This document shows, piece after piece, positions 1 to 7,612 of a DNA stretch of 12,161 nucleotides. Both the position numbers and the translations under genes were made by a program. The notes beneath the pieces were generated by a model. It saw nothing but the letters and a program-made list of their open reading frames with translations, ran no database searches and was not told the DNA's origin. Origin of the DNA: FEN-1297 sp964498065 (GTDB lineage Bacteria > Bacteroidota > Ignavibacteria > Ignavibacteriales > Ignavibacteriaceae); the NCBI GenBank assembly GCA_964498065.1, contig CAZCFZ010000109.1, positions 1 through 12,161 on the forward strand, read 5' to 3'. Each line of letters begins with the position of its first letter. Within the stretch, counting starts at the first letter, position 1.

Positions 1-82
1 GTTAATCATTTTTTAATTACGGTTAAGTAATTTTTTTAATATCTTTATCAAAAGAAAAAATCACATTTAAGCGGACATAAAA

Positions 83-2566
83 ATGAAACTGAAATTTTCC
101 TTAACCGTCATCATTTCACTATTAATAATCTCAATTTTTCCTTTCGGCTGTTCAAGTACAGGCAAGGTTGAAAAAACCGAAAGCAGTAAACCCGGTTTGC
201 TTCCGGGTAAATATTCAGGATACACTTTGCTGCCTAACGGCTGGAGGCTTTCGCCTGTCGGCGATCAGGTTGAAATAGGAGAGCTCCCCTTAAATATGGT
301 AGTTACAAACAATGGAAGGTACGCAATTACTTCAAATAGCGGGCTGGGGAAAAATTCGCTTTCGGTTGTTGATGTTAAAGAAAAGAAGCTGGTGCAGACT
401 TATGTCTTAAAAGAAACATGGTACGGACTTGCATTCAACGGGGACGACTCGAAACTTTTTGTCTCTGCCAGCAACGAAAATTTTATTTATGTTTTCAACT
501 TTAACGATGGAAAGCTGTCAATTCAAGATTCCATTTTATTGGGCAAACCGTACCCCAAAGAAAATATCTCTGTTACTGGGCTTAATTTTATAAAAAGCAA
601 AAACTTGCTGCTTGCCGTTTCTAAAGAAAGTAATTCATTATATGTCTGCGATGTGAATTCTAATAAAGTAATCGGAACAGTTAAACTTGACGGCGCTTGT
701 TATGATGTAAAAAGCAATGAGGCGGGAACAATTGCCTATGTCTCTGTTTGGGGAAAAGCTTCCATTGCTGTTGTTGATTTAGAAAGTCTTAAAGTCATAG
801 ATATGATAAAAGTTGGCGATCATCCGTGCCAATTAATTTTAACTAAAGACGGCTCACGATTGTTCGTTGCAAATGCAAATAACAATACTGTTTCCGCAGT
901 CGATTTGAATCGTAATAAAGAAACCGAAACCATTAACTCCGCTTTATCTCCTGATGTGCCTTACGGAAGCACAACAAATGCCATTTGTTTTAATGGAGAT
1001 GAATCTGTTTTGTATGTTGCTAATGCCGATAATAATTACCTTGCACTGTTCGATATCAGTGAGCCCAATAAAACAAAAAGTCTGGGTTTCATTCCAGTGG
1101 GCTGGTATCCGACAGCAGTTCAATATATTCCGGGAACAAATCAAATTCTTGTGGCAAATGGCAAAGGTTTAACTTCAATGGCTAATCCCAACGGTCCCGA
1201 TCCTTTAAAAAAATGGCCCAAGGATGTACAATATATCGGAAGTTTATTCAAAGGCACTTTATCCATTATAAATAATCCGGATGAACAAACTCTTGAAGGA
1301 TTCAGCAAGCAGGTTTATAACAACACACCTTATGTTTACAAGAAAAAAGATTGGGTGGGAATACAAAATGTTATTCCGGATAAGCATGACGAACTCGGAA
1401 GCAAATTAATTAAGCATGTTTTTTATATTATAAAAGAAAACCGGACGTATGATGAGGTATTCGGAGACATTAAAGAAGGCAACGGCGATTCTTCTCTTTG
1501 TTTTTTCCCATTTAAGATTACTCCTAATGAACATAAACTGGTAACGAATTTCACTCTTTACGATAATTTTTATGCAGATGCTGAAGTAAGTGCCGACGGC
1601 CATAATTGGTCAACAGCGGCTTATGCCTCTGATTATGTTGAGAAAGAATGGCCGGCAAATTACGGCCGCCGCGGTGTACCATATAGATTTGAAGGCGGCT
1701 ATCCTCTTGCTGCACCATCTTCCGGTTATATCTGGAACGATGTAATTAATCATGGTAAAACTTTAAGAGATTACGGTGAATTCGTTGAAGATGTTAAAGG
1801 TAAAGAAGGTGTTTATAAAGCAAGAGATAATGATTTAAATGAATATACATGCCACTCTTATCCCGGCTGGGATCTTGATCTGAGCGATGTAGTCCGTTAC
1901 GATAAATGGAAAGAAGATTTTGAAAAACTTGAAAAAGAAAATTCTGTTCCGGCTTTAAATATAATTAGACTGCCGAACGATCATACTTACGGAACGAGAA
2001 AAGGGAAGCTTACTCCGCAGGCCTACGTTGCTCAAAATGATTATGCGCTGGGATTAATCGTACAGAAAATTTCTCATAGTAAAATATGGAATAGCTCAAT
2101 AATTTTTGTATTAGAGGACGACGCACAGGACGGCTCTGATCATGTTGATGCACACCGCTCCACTCTTCTGGTTATCAGTCCGTACATTAAAAGGCATTAT
2201 GTTGACCATAATATGTACTCAACTTCAAGCGTACTAAAGACAATAGAACTTATAATAGGACTTCCCCCTATGACACAGTACGATTTATCCGCGACACCTA
2301 TTTTGTTTTCTATAACAGATAAGCCTGACTTCGAACCATATGAAGTTACAAAACCTTTAATAGATATTAATCAAACCAACCTTGCCAGTGCATATGGTTC
2401 TGCCGAATGTGAAAAGTTAAATTTCACAAGAGAAGATGCGGTCCCGGACGATTTGTTCAATGAAATATTATGGAAAGATATAAAAGGAAAGAATTCTGTT
2501 ATGCCGGCGCCGGTTAGAAGTGCGTTTGTAAGGATTGTGCATAAAAAAGATAAAGATGACGATTAA
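83..2566 (+). CDS. Secreted lipoprotein: YncE-like beta-propeller fused to alkaline-phosphatase-superfamily phosphoesterase
   Basis: 827 aa. The N-terminus has a Lys-containing start, a hydrophobic stretch (about residues 5-21) and Cys23 in PFGC, a relaxed lipobox, so it is probably a lipid-anchored envelope protein. Residues about 65-400 carry YVTN/YncE-type propeller repeats (for example LFVANANNNTVSAVDL and LYVANADNNYLALFDI). Residues about 440-745 match the PF04185-type phosphoesterase fold: ENRTYDEVFGD (452-462), DGHNW (505-509), LPNDHT (630-635) and EDDAQDGSDHVDAHR (678-692). The Asp, His and Glu residues in these motifs are the expected metal ligands, and Thr455 is the likely nucleophile position by family analogy. 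The fusion is a known architecture, annotated elsewhere as a bifunctional YncE/alkaline phosphatase family protein; its substrate is unknown. The C-terminus is charged (HKKDKDDD). The ATG at 83 is followed directly by the signal sequence; only a weak ribosome-binding site is visible. Family call firm, activity uncertain. Confidence 0.9.
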   Translation: MKLKFSLTVIISLLIISIFPFGCSSTGKVEKTESSKPGLLPGKYSGYTLLPNGWRLSPVGDQVEIGELPLNMVVTNNGRYAITSNSGLGKNSLSVVDVKEKKLVQTYVLKETWYGLAFNGDDSKLFVSASNENFIYVFNFNDGKLSIQDSILLGKPYPKENISVTGLNFIKSKNLLLAVSKESNSLYVCDVNSNKVIGTVKLDGACYDVKSNEAGTIAYVSVWGKASIAVVDLESLKVIDMIKVGDHPCQLILTKDGSRLFVANANNNTVSAVDLNRNKETETINSALSPDVPYGSTTNAICFNGDESVLYVANADNNYLALFDISEPNKTKSLGFIPVGWYPTAVQYIPGTNQILVANGKGLTSMANPNGPDPLKKWPKDVQYIGSLFKGTLSIINNPDEQTLEGFSKQVYNNTPYVYKKKDWVGIQNVIPDKHDELGSKLIKHVFYIIKENRTYDEVFGDIKEGNGDSSLCFFPFKITPNEHKLVTNFTLYDNFYADAEVSADGHNWSTAAYASDYVEKEWPANYGRRGVPYRFEGGYPLAAPSSGYIWNDVINHGKTLRDYGEFVEDVKGKEGVYKARDNDLNEYTCHSYPGWDLDLSDVVRYDKWKEDFEKLEKENSVPALNIIRLPNDHTYGTRKGKLTPQAYVAQNDYALGLIVQKISHSKIWNSSIIFVLEDDAQDGSDHVDAHRSTLLVISPYIKRHYVDHNMYSTSSVLKTIELIIGLPPMTQYDLSATPILFSITDKPDFEPYEVTKPLIDINQTNLASAYGSAECEKLNFTREDAVPDDLFNEILWKDIKGKNSVMPAPVRSAFVRIVHKKDKDDD

Positions 2567-2656
2567 AATTTAGCAGAAATATAAATCAAAAATATATATC
2601 GAGAAGATTTTAATTCGTAAATTAATGATCGTATAAATTAAAGCGGGAAGCGGTCT

Positions 2657-3571
2657 ATGGAGCAGTTTACAAAATGGCTTGAGAGAACATTTGATATTAC
2701 CCCGGTTCTTCAGGGAAAAATCTTTGCAACTTTATTAACAATAATTATTCTCTGGCTGCTTAGAAAAATTGTGCTGTATTTTATATTTCACCGAAGCAAA
2801 GATATTAAAATACAATACCGCTGGAGAAAAACTTCATCATACATTGCTTTTACAATTGGATTCCTTCTGGTGGGGAGAATATGGTTTGAGGGATTTCAAG
2901 CAGTTGCAACTTTCTTCGGACTTCTTTCTGCCGGTTTGGCTATTGCTTTGAAAGATCCTCTTGTCAACCTTGCCGGTTGGGCATTTATTTTATGGCGGAA
3001 ACCGTTTGAAGTAGGAGATAGAATTCAGATAGGCGAGACATCCGGGGATGTAATTGATATCAGGATATTTCAATTTTCACTTATGGAAATCGGAAACTGG
3101 GTAGATGCCGATCAGAGTACCGGCAGAATTGTACATATTCCAAATGAAAAAGTATTCACGGAAGTTCAGGCAAATTACAGCAAAGGTTTCGAACATATCT
3201 GGAACGAAATACCTGTACTTGTTACATTTGAAAGTAACTGGAAAAAAGCAAAAGAGATTCTCGGAAATATTGTAAACAAAAATGCTGAGCAGCTCAGCAC
3301 TGGCGCAGAAGAAAAAATTAAAGCCGCATCTAAAAAATTTATGATCTTTTATACCAAGCTGACTCCCATTGTTTATACTAGTGTTAGAGACAGTGGTGTA
3401 CTTTTGACCCTTAGATATTTGTGTAATCCGAAAAAACGGAGAGCAAGCGAACAGGCAATGTGGGAAAATATTTTAAGCGAGTTTTCAAAATGCAGCGATA
3501 TAGATTTTGCATATCCTACCCAGCGCTTTTATAATAATTTAAATGAAGGCAAGCCGGGAAATAAACCTTAA
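2657..3571 (+). CDS. MscS-family mechanosensitive ion channel
   Basis: 304 aa, about the length of small-conductance mechanosensitive channels. Hydrophobic segments lie at about 21-45, 60-78 and 81-112, giving the three-helix MscS core. The third carries the pore-lining GLLSAGLAIALKDPL (88-102), followed by the characteristic WAFILWRKPFEVGDRI turn into the cytoplasmic beta domain. RIVHIPNEKVFTEVQANYSKG (157-177) is the conserved beta-domain motif. The C-terminal part (about 185-290) would form the alpha/beta cage. Such channels sit in the inner membrane and release solutes on hypo-osmotic shock. A 90-bp gap separates it from the upstream lipoprotein gene, with no hairpin in it, so co-transcription is possible. 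The ATG at 2657 follows a G-rich but non-canonical ribosome-binding region. Family call firm; ion selectivity cannot be read from the sequence. Confidence 0.93.
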   Translation: MEQFTKWLERTFDITPVLQGKIFATLLTIIILWLLRKIVLYFIFHRSKDIKIQYRWRKTSSYIAFTIGFLLVGRIWFEGFQAVATFFGLLSAGLAIALKDPLVNLAGWAFILWRKPFEVGDRIQIGETSGDVIDIRIFQFSLMEIGNWVDADQSTGRIVHIPNEKVFTEVQANYSKGFEHIWNEIPVLVTFESNWKKAKEILGNIVNKNAEQLSTGAEEKIKAASKKFMIFYTKLTPIVYTSVRDSGVLLTLRYLCNPKKRRASEQAMWENILSEFSKCSDIDFAYPTQRFYNNLNEGKPGNKP

Positions 3572-3718
3572 TTAAATTTGACGTTCTTGCAGATTTTCAT
3601 TAATTAAAACAAAATTGTCTTTACTCACTTAAAAAATCATCCAATCCATTATTTTAAACAGTTAAATTAAATGGAGTTTTTACTGCAGATCTTAACTTAC
3701 TAATTAACGGATTGTTTT

Positions 3719-5020
3719 GTGAATAATAAATCGACGAATGAAAAATCAATCGGGCTTCTTTCCGCTGTATCTATCGGTATAGGAGGTATGGTCGGTGGCG
3801 GAATATTTGCAGTCCTTGGATTAGCGGTTAAAATGGCTCACGGCGGTACTCCCGTTGCCTTTTTTATAGCAGGGATTGTAGCTTTAATTACGTCTTATTC
3901 CTATGCGAAATTATCAGTTGCATATCCAAGTCAGGGCGGAACAGTAGAATTTCTAAACCAGGCATTCGGCGGAGATTTGTTTACCGGCGGGATGAATGTA
4001 CTGCTCTGGTTAAGTTATATTGTTATGCTTTCGCTTTATGCATATGCATTCGGAAGTTATGCTTCCAGTTTTTTTTCATCTAATCAGTTAATGTGGAAAC
4101 ATATTCTCATCAGTTTTTCAATTGTTCTTTTTACGGTGTTAAATATTGTTGGCTCTAAACTGGTGGGCGAATCGGAAGAATATATTGTCGGTTTAAAATT
4201 AATTATATTATTGTTTTTTGTTGTTCTAGGATTTCAATCAATCGATACCGGCAGATTACAGGTATCCGACTGGAGCGGTTCTTTGGAATTGATTGCGGGC
4301 GGAATGATTATCTTTCTTGCATACGAGGGATTTGAGCTTATTGCAAATACAGCCGGAAATATTAGAAATCCTAAAAAGACACTTCCTTTAGCATATTATT
4401 CTGCAGTCATCTTTGTAATTATACTTTATATGCTTGTTGCCGCAGTGACTGTTGGTAATTTGCCGATTGCCCAAATTGTCGCATCAAAAGATTATGCTCT
4501 TGCCGTAGCTGCGAAACCTTTTATGGGAAATTTTGGATTTACTTTAATTGCAATTGCCGCAATTTTGTCCACCGGTTCGGCTATAAATGCTACTCTTTAC
4601 GGCGCCTCAAGAGTAAGTTATGTAATTGCAAAGGACGGGGAACTTCCGGAAAGATTGGAAAGAAAAATCTGGAACCGGCCTATCGAGGGACTTTTTATTA
4701 CCTCAATTCTTACACTACTGGTTGCGAATTTATTTAACCTTGACGGAATATCCACAATGGGCAGCGCCGGATTTTTGCTGATATTTGCCGCTGTAAATGC
4801 TTCAAACCTAAAGCTGCACAAAACAACAAATTCAAAAGCATGGATATCCATACTGGGAGTTATTGTTTGCTTAATAGCTCTTATAATATTAATAGGTAAA
4901 ACCCTGGAATCCTCTCCGGCTAATATTTGGATTCTGATAGTTATGTTCGGAGCGGCATTTATTATAGAAGGAGTATACAGGATATTTAGAGGAAAAGGAA
5001 TTAGTAAAGAATTAAAATAA
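3719..5020 (+). CDS. APC-superfamily amino-acid permease
   Basis: 433 aa with about 12 hydrophobic helices (roughly 12-34, 43-66, 91-113, 125-150, 153-172, 186-210, 223-247, 270-293, 323-341, 346-365, 374-393, 402-421), the LeuT/APC layout. Helix 1 has the unwound substrate-binding motif GIGGMVGGGIF (20-30). Helix 6 has AYEGFELIANTAGNIRNP (201-218), where many relatives have Ala-Glu-Glu before the [KR]NP; the acidic pair is missing here. GSAINATLYGASRVSYVIAKDG (286-307) fits the helix 8/loop region. The substrate is probably an amino acid or amine taken up by secondary transport, but which one cannot be told. The start is GTG: the frame has a stop codon at 3701-3703, and the next Met falls inside helix 1, so GTG 3719 is the only sensible start although no Shine-Dalgarno is visible. 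It converges with the marR gene, 4 bp between stops. Confidence 0.92.
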   Translation: MNNKSTNEKSIGLLSAVSIGIGGMVGGGIFAVLGLAVKMAHGGTPVAFFIAGIVALITSYSYAKLSVAYPSQGGTVEFLNQAFGGDLFTGGMNVLLWLSYIVMLSLYAYAFGSYASSFFSSNQLMWKHILISFSIVLFTVLNIVGSKLVGESEEYIVGLKLIILLFFVVLGFQSIDTGRLQVSDWSGSLELIAGGMIIFLAYEGFELIANTAGNIRNPKKTLPLAYYSAVIFVIILYMLVAAVTVGNLPIAQIVASKDYALAVAAKPFMGNFGFTLIAIAAILSTGSAINATLYGASRVSYVIAKDGELPERLERKIWNRPIEGLFITSILTLLVANLFNLDGISTMGSAGFLLIFAAVNASNLKLHKTTNSKAWISILGVIVCLIALIILIGKTLESSPANIWILIVMFGAAFIIEGVYRIFRGKGISKELK

Positions 5021-5024
5021 TTTA

Positions 5025-5474
5025 TTATCCTCTTAATTTATCAAGCAAATCATTCAGCTGCTTGATTTCTTCTTCATTTAAAGTTGATAATTTTTTATCT
5101 GCTTCATCATCATATTTATCGATCTCCGCTAAAAGATCGAGGCCTTTTTGAGTTATAACAACATCTACGTTTCTTCTATCGTGGGAACAAATACTTCTTT
5201 CAACCAAACCTTTTATCCTAAGTTTCTCAACTATTCTGGAAGCATCCGACATTTTATCGAGCATTCTTTCCTTAATTAATTTTATTGTGGCAGGATTCGG
5301 ATGCTGCCCTCTCAAAATTCTAAGTATATTAAATTGCTGAACAGTAACTCCAAAAGGCTTAAAAAAATCGACCTGCTGATTTATCATCCAGCTTAACGTA
5401 TAAACCATATTTACGGCAGCCTTATGGTATTCGTTTCTAAAATGTTTCTGTGCTATTTCTTCTTCTAATCTCAT
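5025..5474 (-). CDS. MarR-family winged-helix transcriptional regulator
   Basis: 149 aa from ATG 5474. The frame extends three codons further to a TTG at 5483, but the ATG is the more likely start; neither has a clear ribosome-binding site. N-terminal helices (1-40) form the dimer interface. The winged helix-turn-helix spans about 45-110, with recognition helix near MSDASRIVEKLRIKG (75-89) and wing SHDRRNVDVVITQKG (97-111), matching the MarR DRR signature. A C-terminal helix (about 132-148) completes the dimer domain. The only cysteine is Cys96, just before the wing. It lies 76 bp after the pirin gene on the same strand and is the last gene of the yceI-pirin cluster. By analogy with MarR repressors of quinone/electrophile responses it probably autoregulates this cluster through the palindrome at 7503-7517; that link is inferred. 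No terminator was found beyond it. Confidence 0.93.
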   Translation of the reverse strand: MRLEEEIAQKHFRNEYHKAAVNMVYTLSWMINQQVDFFKPFGVTVQQFNILRILRGQHPNPATIKLIKERMLDKMSDASRIVEKLRIKGLVERSICSHDRRNVDVVITQKGLDLLAEIDKYDDEADKKLSTLNEEEIKQLNDLLDKLRG

Positions 5475-5559
5475 AAAATCCAAGTTTAGTAATTAAAATT
5501 TATATATTTGTTTTGCGTTAAATTAATCAATAACTTTTTATTAAGTCAAATCTTTTGTC

Positions 5560-6270
5560 TTATTTCATTGGAACTTCAATTATAATAAATTTAGTATTGG
5601 AAGAAGCATTAAAGTTAAATCCATCGGTATCATATATTCCTACAGCGTCTCGCTCGTTTATATATTCGTTATCTAAATTAATACTTCCTTCCAATACAAA
5701 TAAATAAATGCCGTTTTCATTATAAATATTATTATATCTTAATACCTTTCCTTTTTCCAAACTTCCGATTGATATAGCTGCATTCTGGTTAATAAACATT
5801 TTTGAATCCGTCTCTTCGCCAGACGCTACTGTCATAATTTTATTTCTCAGGTCCTTTATGTCAAAATGTTTCTGGTCATAGCGCGGTTTTAAGCCTCCTT
5901 TATTAGGAATAATCCAGATCTGAAGAAACTGAACTAGTTCTGTTCGGGAATGATTAAATTCAGAATGAGTAATTCCGGTACCGGCAGACATTACCTGTAC
6001 ATCTCCTTTATAAATAACAGAACCGCTGCCCATACTGTCTTTATGTTCTAAGGCGCCGTTTAAAACAATAGAAATTATTTCCATATTGTTATGCGGGTGT
6101 GTTCCGAACCCTTTTCCAGGTTCAACAGTATCATCATTTAAAACTCTTAGCAAACCAAATCCCATTTTATCCGGATCGTAGTAACTGCCGAAACTAAAAC
6201 TATGCAGGCTGTGCAGCCATCCTAGTTCTGTCTTTCCTCTTTCAAAAGATTTATGAATTATCTTTTTCAT
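5560..6270 (-). CDS. Pirin family protein (bicupin)
   Basis: 236 aa, typical for bacterial pirins of the YhhW type. The N-terminal cupin carries the metal site: His58 and His60 in THPHNNMEI, and His102 and Glu104 in GITHSEFNHS. All four expected ligands are present, so Fe binding is likely. RVLNDDTVEPGKGFGTH and GALEHKDSMG (72-81) are further family motifs. The second cupin (about 150-236) is degenerate, as is usual. Some bacterial pirins have quercetinase (dioxygenase) activity, and others act as redox or metabolic regulators, so the substrate is open. It starts 7 bp after the remnant nitroreductase and is followed by marR, consistent with one operon responding to quinones, phenolics or oxidative stress. 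No clear Shine-Dalgarno precedes ATG 6270. No signal peptide, so cytoplasmic. Confidence 0.95.
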   Translation of the reverse strand: MKKIIHKSFERGKTELGWLHSLHSFSFGSYYDPDKMGFGLLRVLNDDTVEPGKGFGTHPHNNMEIISIVLNGALEHKDSMGSGSVIYKGDVQVMSAGTGITHSEFNHSRTELVQFLQIWIIPNKGGLKPRYDQKHFDIKDLRNKIMTVASGEETDSKMFINQNAAISIGSLEKGKVLRYNNIYNENGIYLFVLEGSINLDNEYINERDAVGIYDTDGFNFNASSNTKFIIIEVPMK

Positions 6271-6277
6271 CGTGCAA

Positions 6278-6867
6278 TTAAATTTTTATAACTTCTTGAT
6301 CTTGTTCTTTAAAAAATGAATCTCCGAATTTACCGGCGAGAGTGTTTTCAATTAGATTTATTCAATGCCTTACGATCAATCCTCTTATCTTTAAATCTTC
6401 CAGAAGATATTCGGAATTATCTTTACAACCGATTGCTAGGAAACTAACGTGGATGAAATTATCCGGCCCTGCAAATATAGCCTTCGTTTTGTCGGGATCA
6501 AAACCTTTATCTAACTAATATAAATATTCTCATTGTTATTGCTTGAAAAGCAATATGCTTAACAAAATTACCGGAACATATAAAATAAGATTACAAATCT
6601 GTAGATTCACTCTCTAATTTAGCCTTTGTTAAAATTAATACAGAATCATCCTCAGCTTATCTCCGATAATTAACATTTAACTGCCTAAGGTGTTAATTAA
6701 AAGTCTCCCGATCATTTTTTCTCAAATTAAAATTGCCGAGACTGTTTATAAATTGAAGACGGCGCCCACCCTGCCGTCTCCAATAAATCAATTATCTGCT
6801 CATGTTCAACTCTCTTTTCAGAAAAGGTCCTTGGACTAAATCTTTTCTGCAATAATTCGTTTATCAT
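6278..6867 (-). pseudogene. Nitroreductase family protein, frameshifted and interrupted by stops
   Basis: This stretch has no long ORF, yet three reading frames read in order along the minus strand rebuild a nitroreductase of about 196 codons, the family's usual size. Frame A (6867-6730) gives 46 residues with QKRFSPRTFSEKRV and AGWAPSSIYKQSRQF, the FMN-binding N-terminus (relatives have R-W-APSS-N-QPWRF), ending at TAA 6727-6729. Frame B (about 6719-6507) gives DDSVLILTKAKLE and GNFVKHIAFQAITM, interrupted by TAA at 6693-6695, 6657-6659 and 6591-6593. Frame C (about 6505-6278) gives GFDPDKTKAIFAGPDNF, FLAIGCKDNSEYLLEDL and, after TGA 6362-6364, the terminal LAGKFGDSFF. At least two frameshifts and four internal stops make it non-functional. 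It begins 22 bp after yceI and ends 7 bp before pirin, so it was once the second gene of that operon. Intact members reduce nitroaromatics or quinones with NAD(P)H and FMN. Confidence 0.88.
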
Positions 6868-6889
6868 ATAAGTTCCGCCGTTTAATTTA

Positions 6890-7450
6890 TTACGCCTTGG
6901 TCAATTCAATATCACATGTAATATTTATATTCTTTCCTACGACAGCACCGCCGGTTTCCATAAGTGCATTCCATTTTAAATCATAATCAAATCGATTAAT
7001 TTTTCCTGTTACTTTAAATCCGGCCCTCGTATTTCCCCATGGATCTTTTATTGTACCGCCGTAGGTTACATCTAAAACAATCGGCTTGGTAATATTCCTG
7101 ATTGTAAAATCACCATACAGTTTGTATGATTCATCATCCACTTTTTCAACTTTTGTACTCTTAAAAGTAATTTCCGGATAATTTTCCACATCGAAGAAGT
7201 CAGGGCTTTTTAAATGATTATCTCTATCGGTAATTCCGGTATCTATACTTTTCGAATCGATAGTAACCGTGACCTCGCTGTCTGTAAAACCATCACCTGC
7301 TTTTACATCAACATCGTAGTTATTAAAATGCCCGGTAACTTCAGAGATAATCATGTGTCTCGCTGAAAATTGTAATTTAGAATGACTCTTATCTAAGTTC
7401 CATACAGTTTTTTCAAGAGTCTTTTCCGCTACATTTGATTTTGTTTCCAT
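6890..7450 (-). CDS. YceI family lipid-binding-like protein
   Basis: 186 aa from ATG 7450, which has a strong Shine-Dalgarno GGAGG (7456-7460) five bases upstream. The frame could be extended to a TTG at 7462, but that codon overlaps the ribosome-binding site, so ATG 7450 is chosen. Family motifs are WNLDKSHSKLQFSARHM (17-33), DRDNHLKSPDFFDVENYP (75-92), GDFTIRNITKPIVLDV (113-128) and INRFDYDLKWN (151-161), covering the whole lipocalin-like barrel. Family members bind isoprenoids such as polyprenyl or quinone-like lipids in a hydrophobic pocket; the ligand here is unknown. Unlike E. coli YceI it has no signal peptide, so it should be cytoplasmic. It is the first gene after the promoter at 7492-7520 and is followed by the nitroreductase remnant, pirin and marR. 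Confidence 0.95.
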   Translation of the reverse strand: METKSNVAEKTLEKTVWNLDKSHSKLQFSARHMIISEVTGHFNNYDVDVKAGDGFTDSEVTVTIDSKSIDTGITDRDNHLKSPDFFDVENYPEITFKSTKVEKVDDESYKLYGDFTIRNITKPIVLDVTYGGTIKDPWGNTRAGFKVTGKINRFDYDLKWNALMETGGAVVGKNINITCDIELTKA

Positions 7451-7491
7451 TTTATCCTCCAACTAAATAATTATAAATCAGTGACAGATAA

Positions 7492-7520
7492 AATATATGC
7501 AATAACATTTAATGTTACAA
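7492..7520 (-). promoter_or_regulatory. Sigma70-like promoter of the yceI-pirin-marR operon
   Basis: On the minus strand, TTGTAA (7515-7520) serves as -35 and TATATT (7492-7497) as -10, with a 17-base spacer. Transcription would start near 7485, leaving a leader of about 35 bases before ATG 7450 with its GGAGG. The match is 4/6 and 5/6 to the consensus. The region is AT-rich, so a chance match is possible, but position, spacing and the embedded palindrome support it. Confidence 0.5.
7503..7517. promoter_or_regulatory. Candidate MarR operator palindrome
   Basis: TAACATT-T-AATGTTA is a perfect inverted repeat of 7-bp arms around one base. It occupies the spacer of the predicted promoter and overlaps the last bases of its -35 box, a classic position for a repressor. 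Size and symmetry suit a MarR dimer. The assignment to the MarR at 5025-5474 is inferred from the shared operon; no second copy was seen upstream of marR itself. Confidence 0.5.
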
Positions 7521-7612
7521 CATTTATTATTTACACCAACCAGTTTTGTGCGAATTGTCACTAATTACTGTCTTAAATAAGGGATGTGGGGGTATAATTT
7601 ACCATTAACGAT

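Noticed and set aside
954..1172. Overlapping frames on both strands inside the beta-propeller gene
   Set aside because: They are shadows of the lipoprotein frame, which has clear repeats and domain motifs throughout.
3577..3610. Possible promoter for the APC permease starting with TTGACG
   Set aside because: No acceptable -10 at normal spacing, and it lies over 100 bp from the GTG start.
5522..5549. Possible separate promoter for marR (TTGACT with a 16-17 base spacer)
   Set aside because: The -35 is good, but the -10 candidates (ATTAAT or TTAATT) are poor and the sequence is very AT-rich; not enough to call.
7451..7462. Longer yceI start at a TTG
   Set aside because: The TTG overlaps the GGAGG ribosome-binding site that properly serves ATG 7450.
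7482..7560. Six-base inverted pair GTGACA/TGTCAC spanning the yceI promoter
   Set aside because: Arms are short and about 70 bases apart; expected by chance and weaker than the 15-bp palindrome inside.
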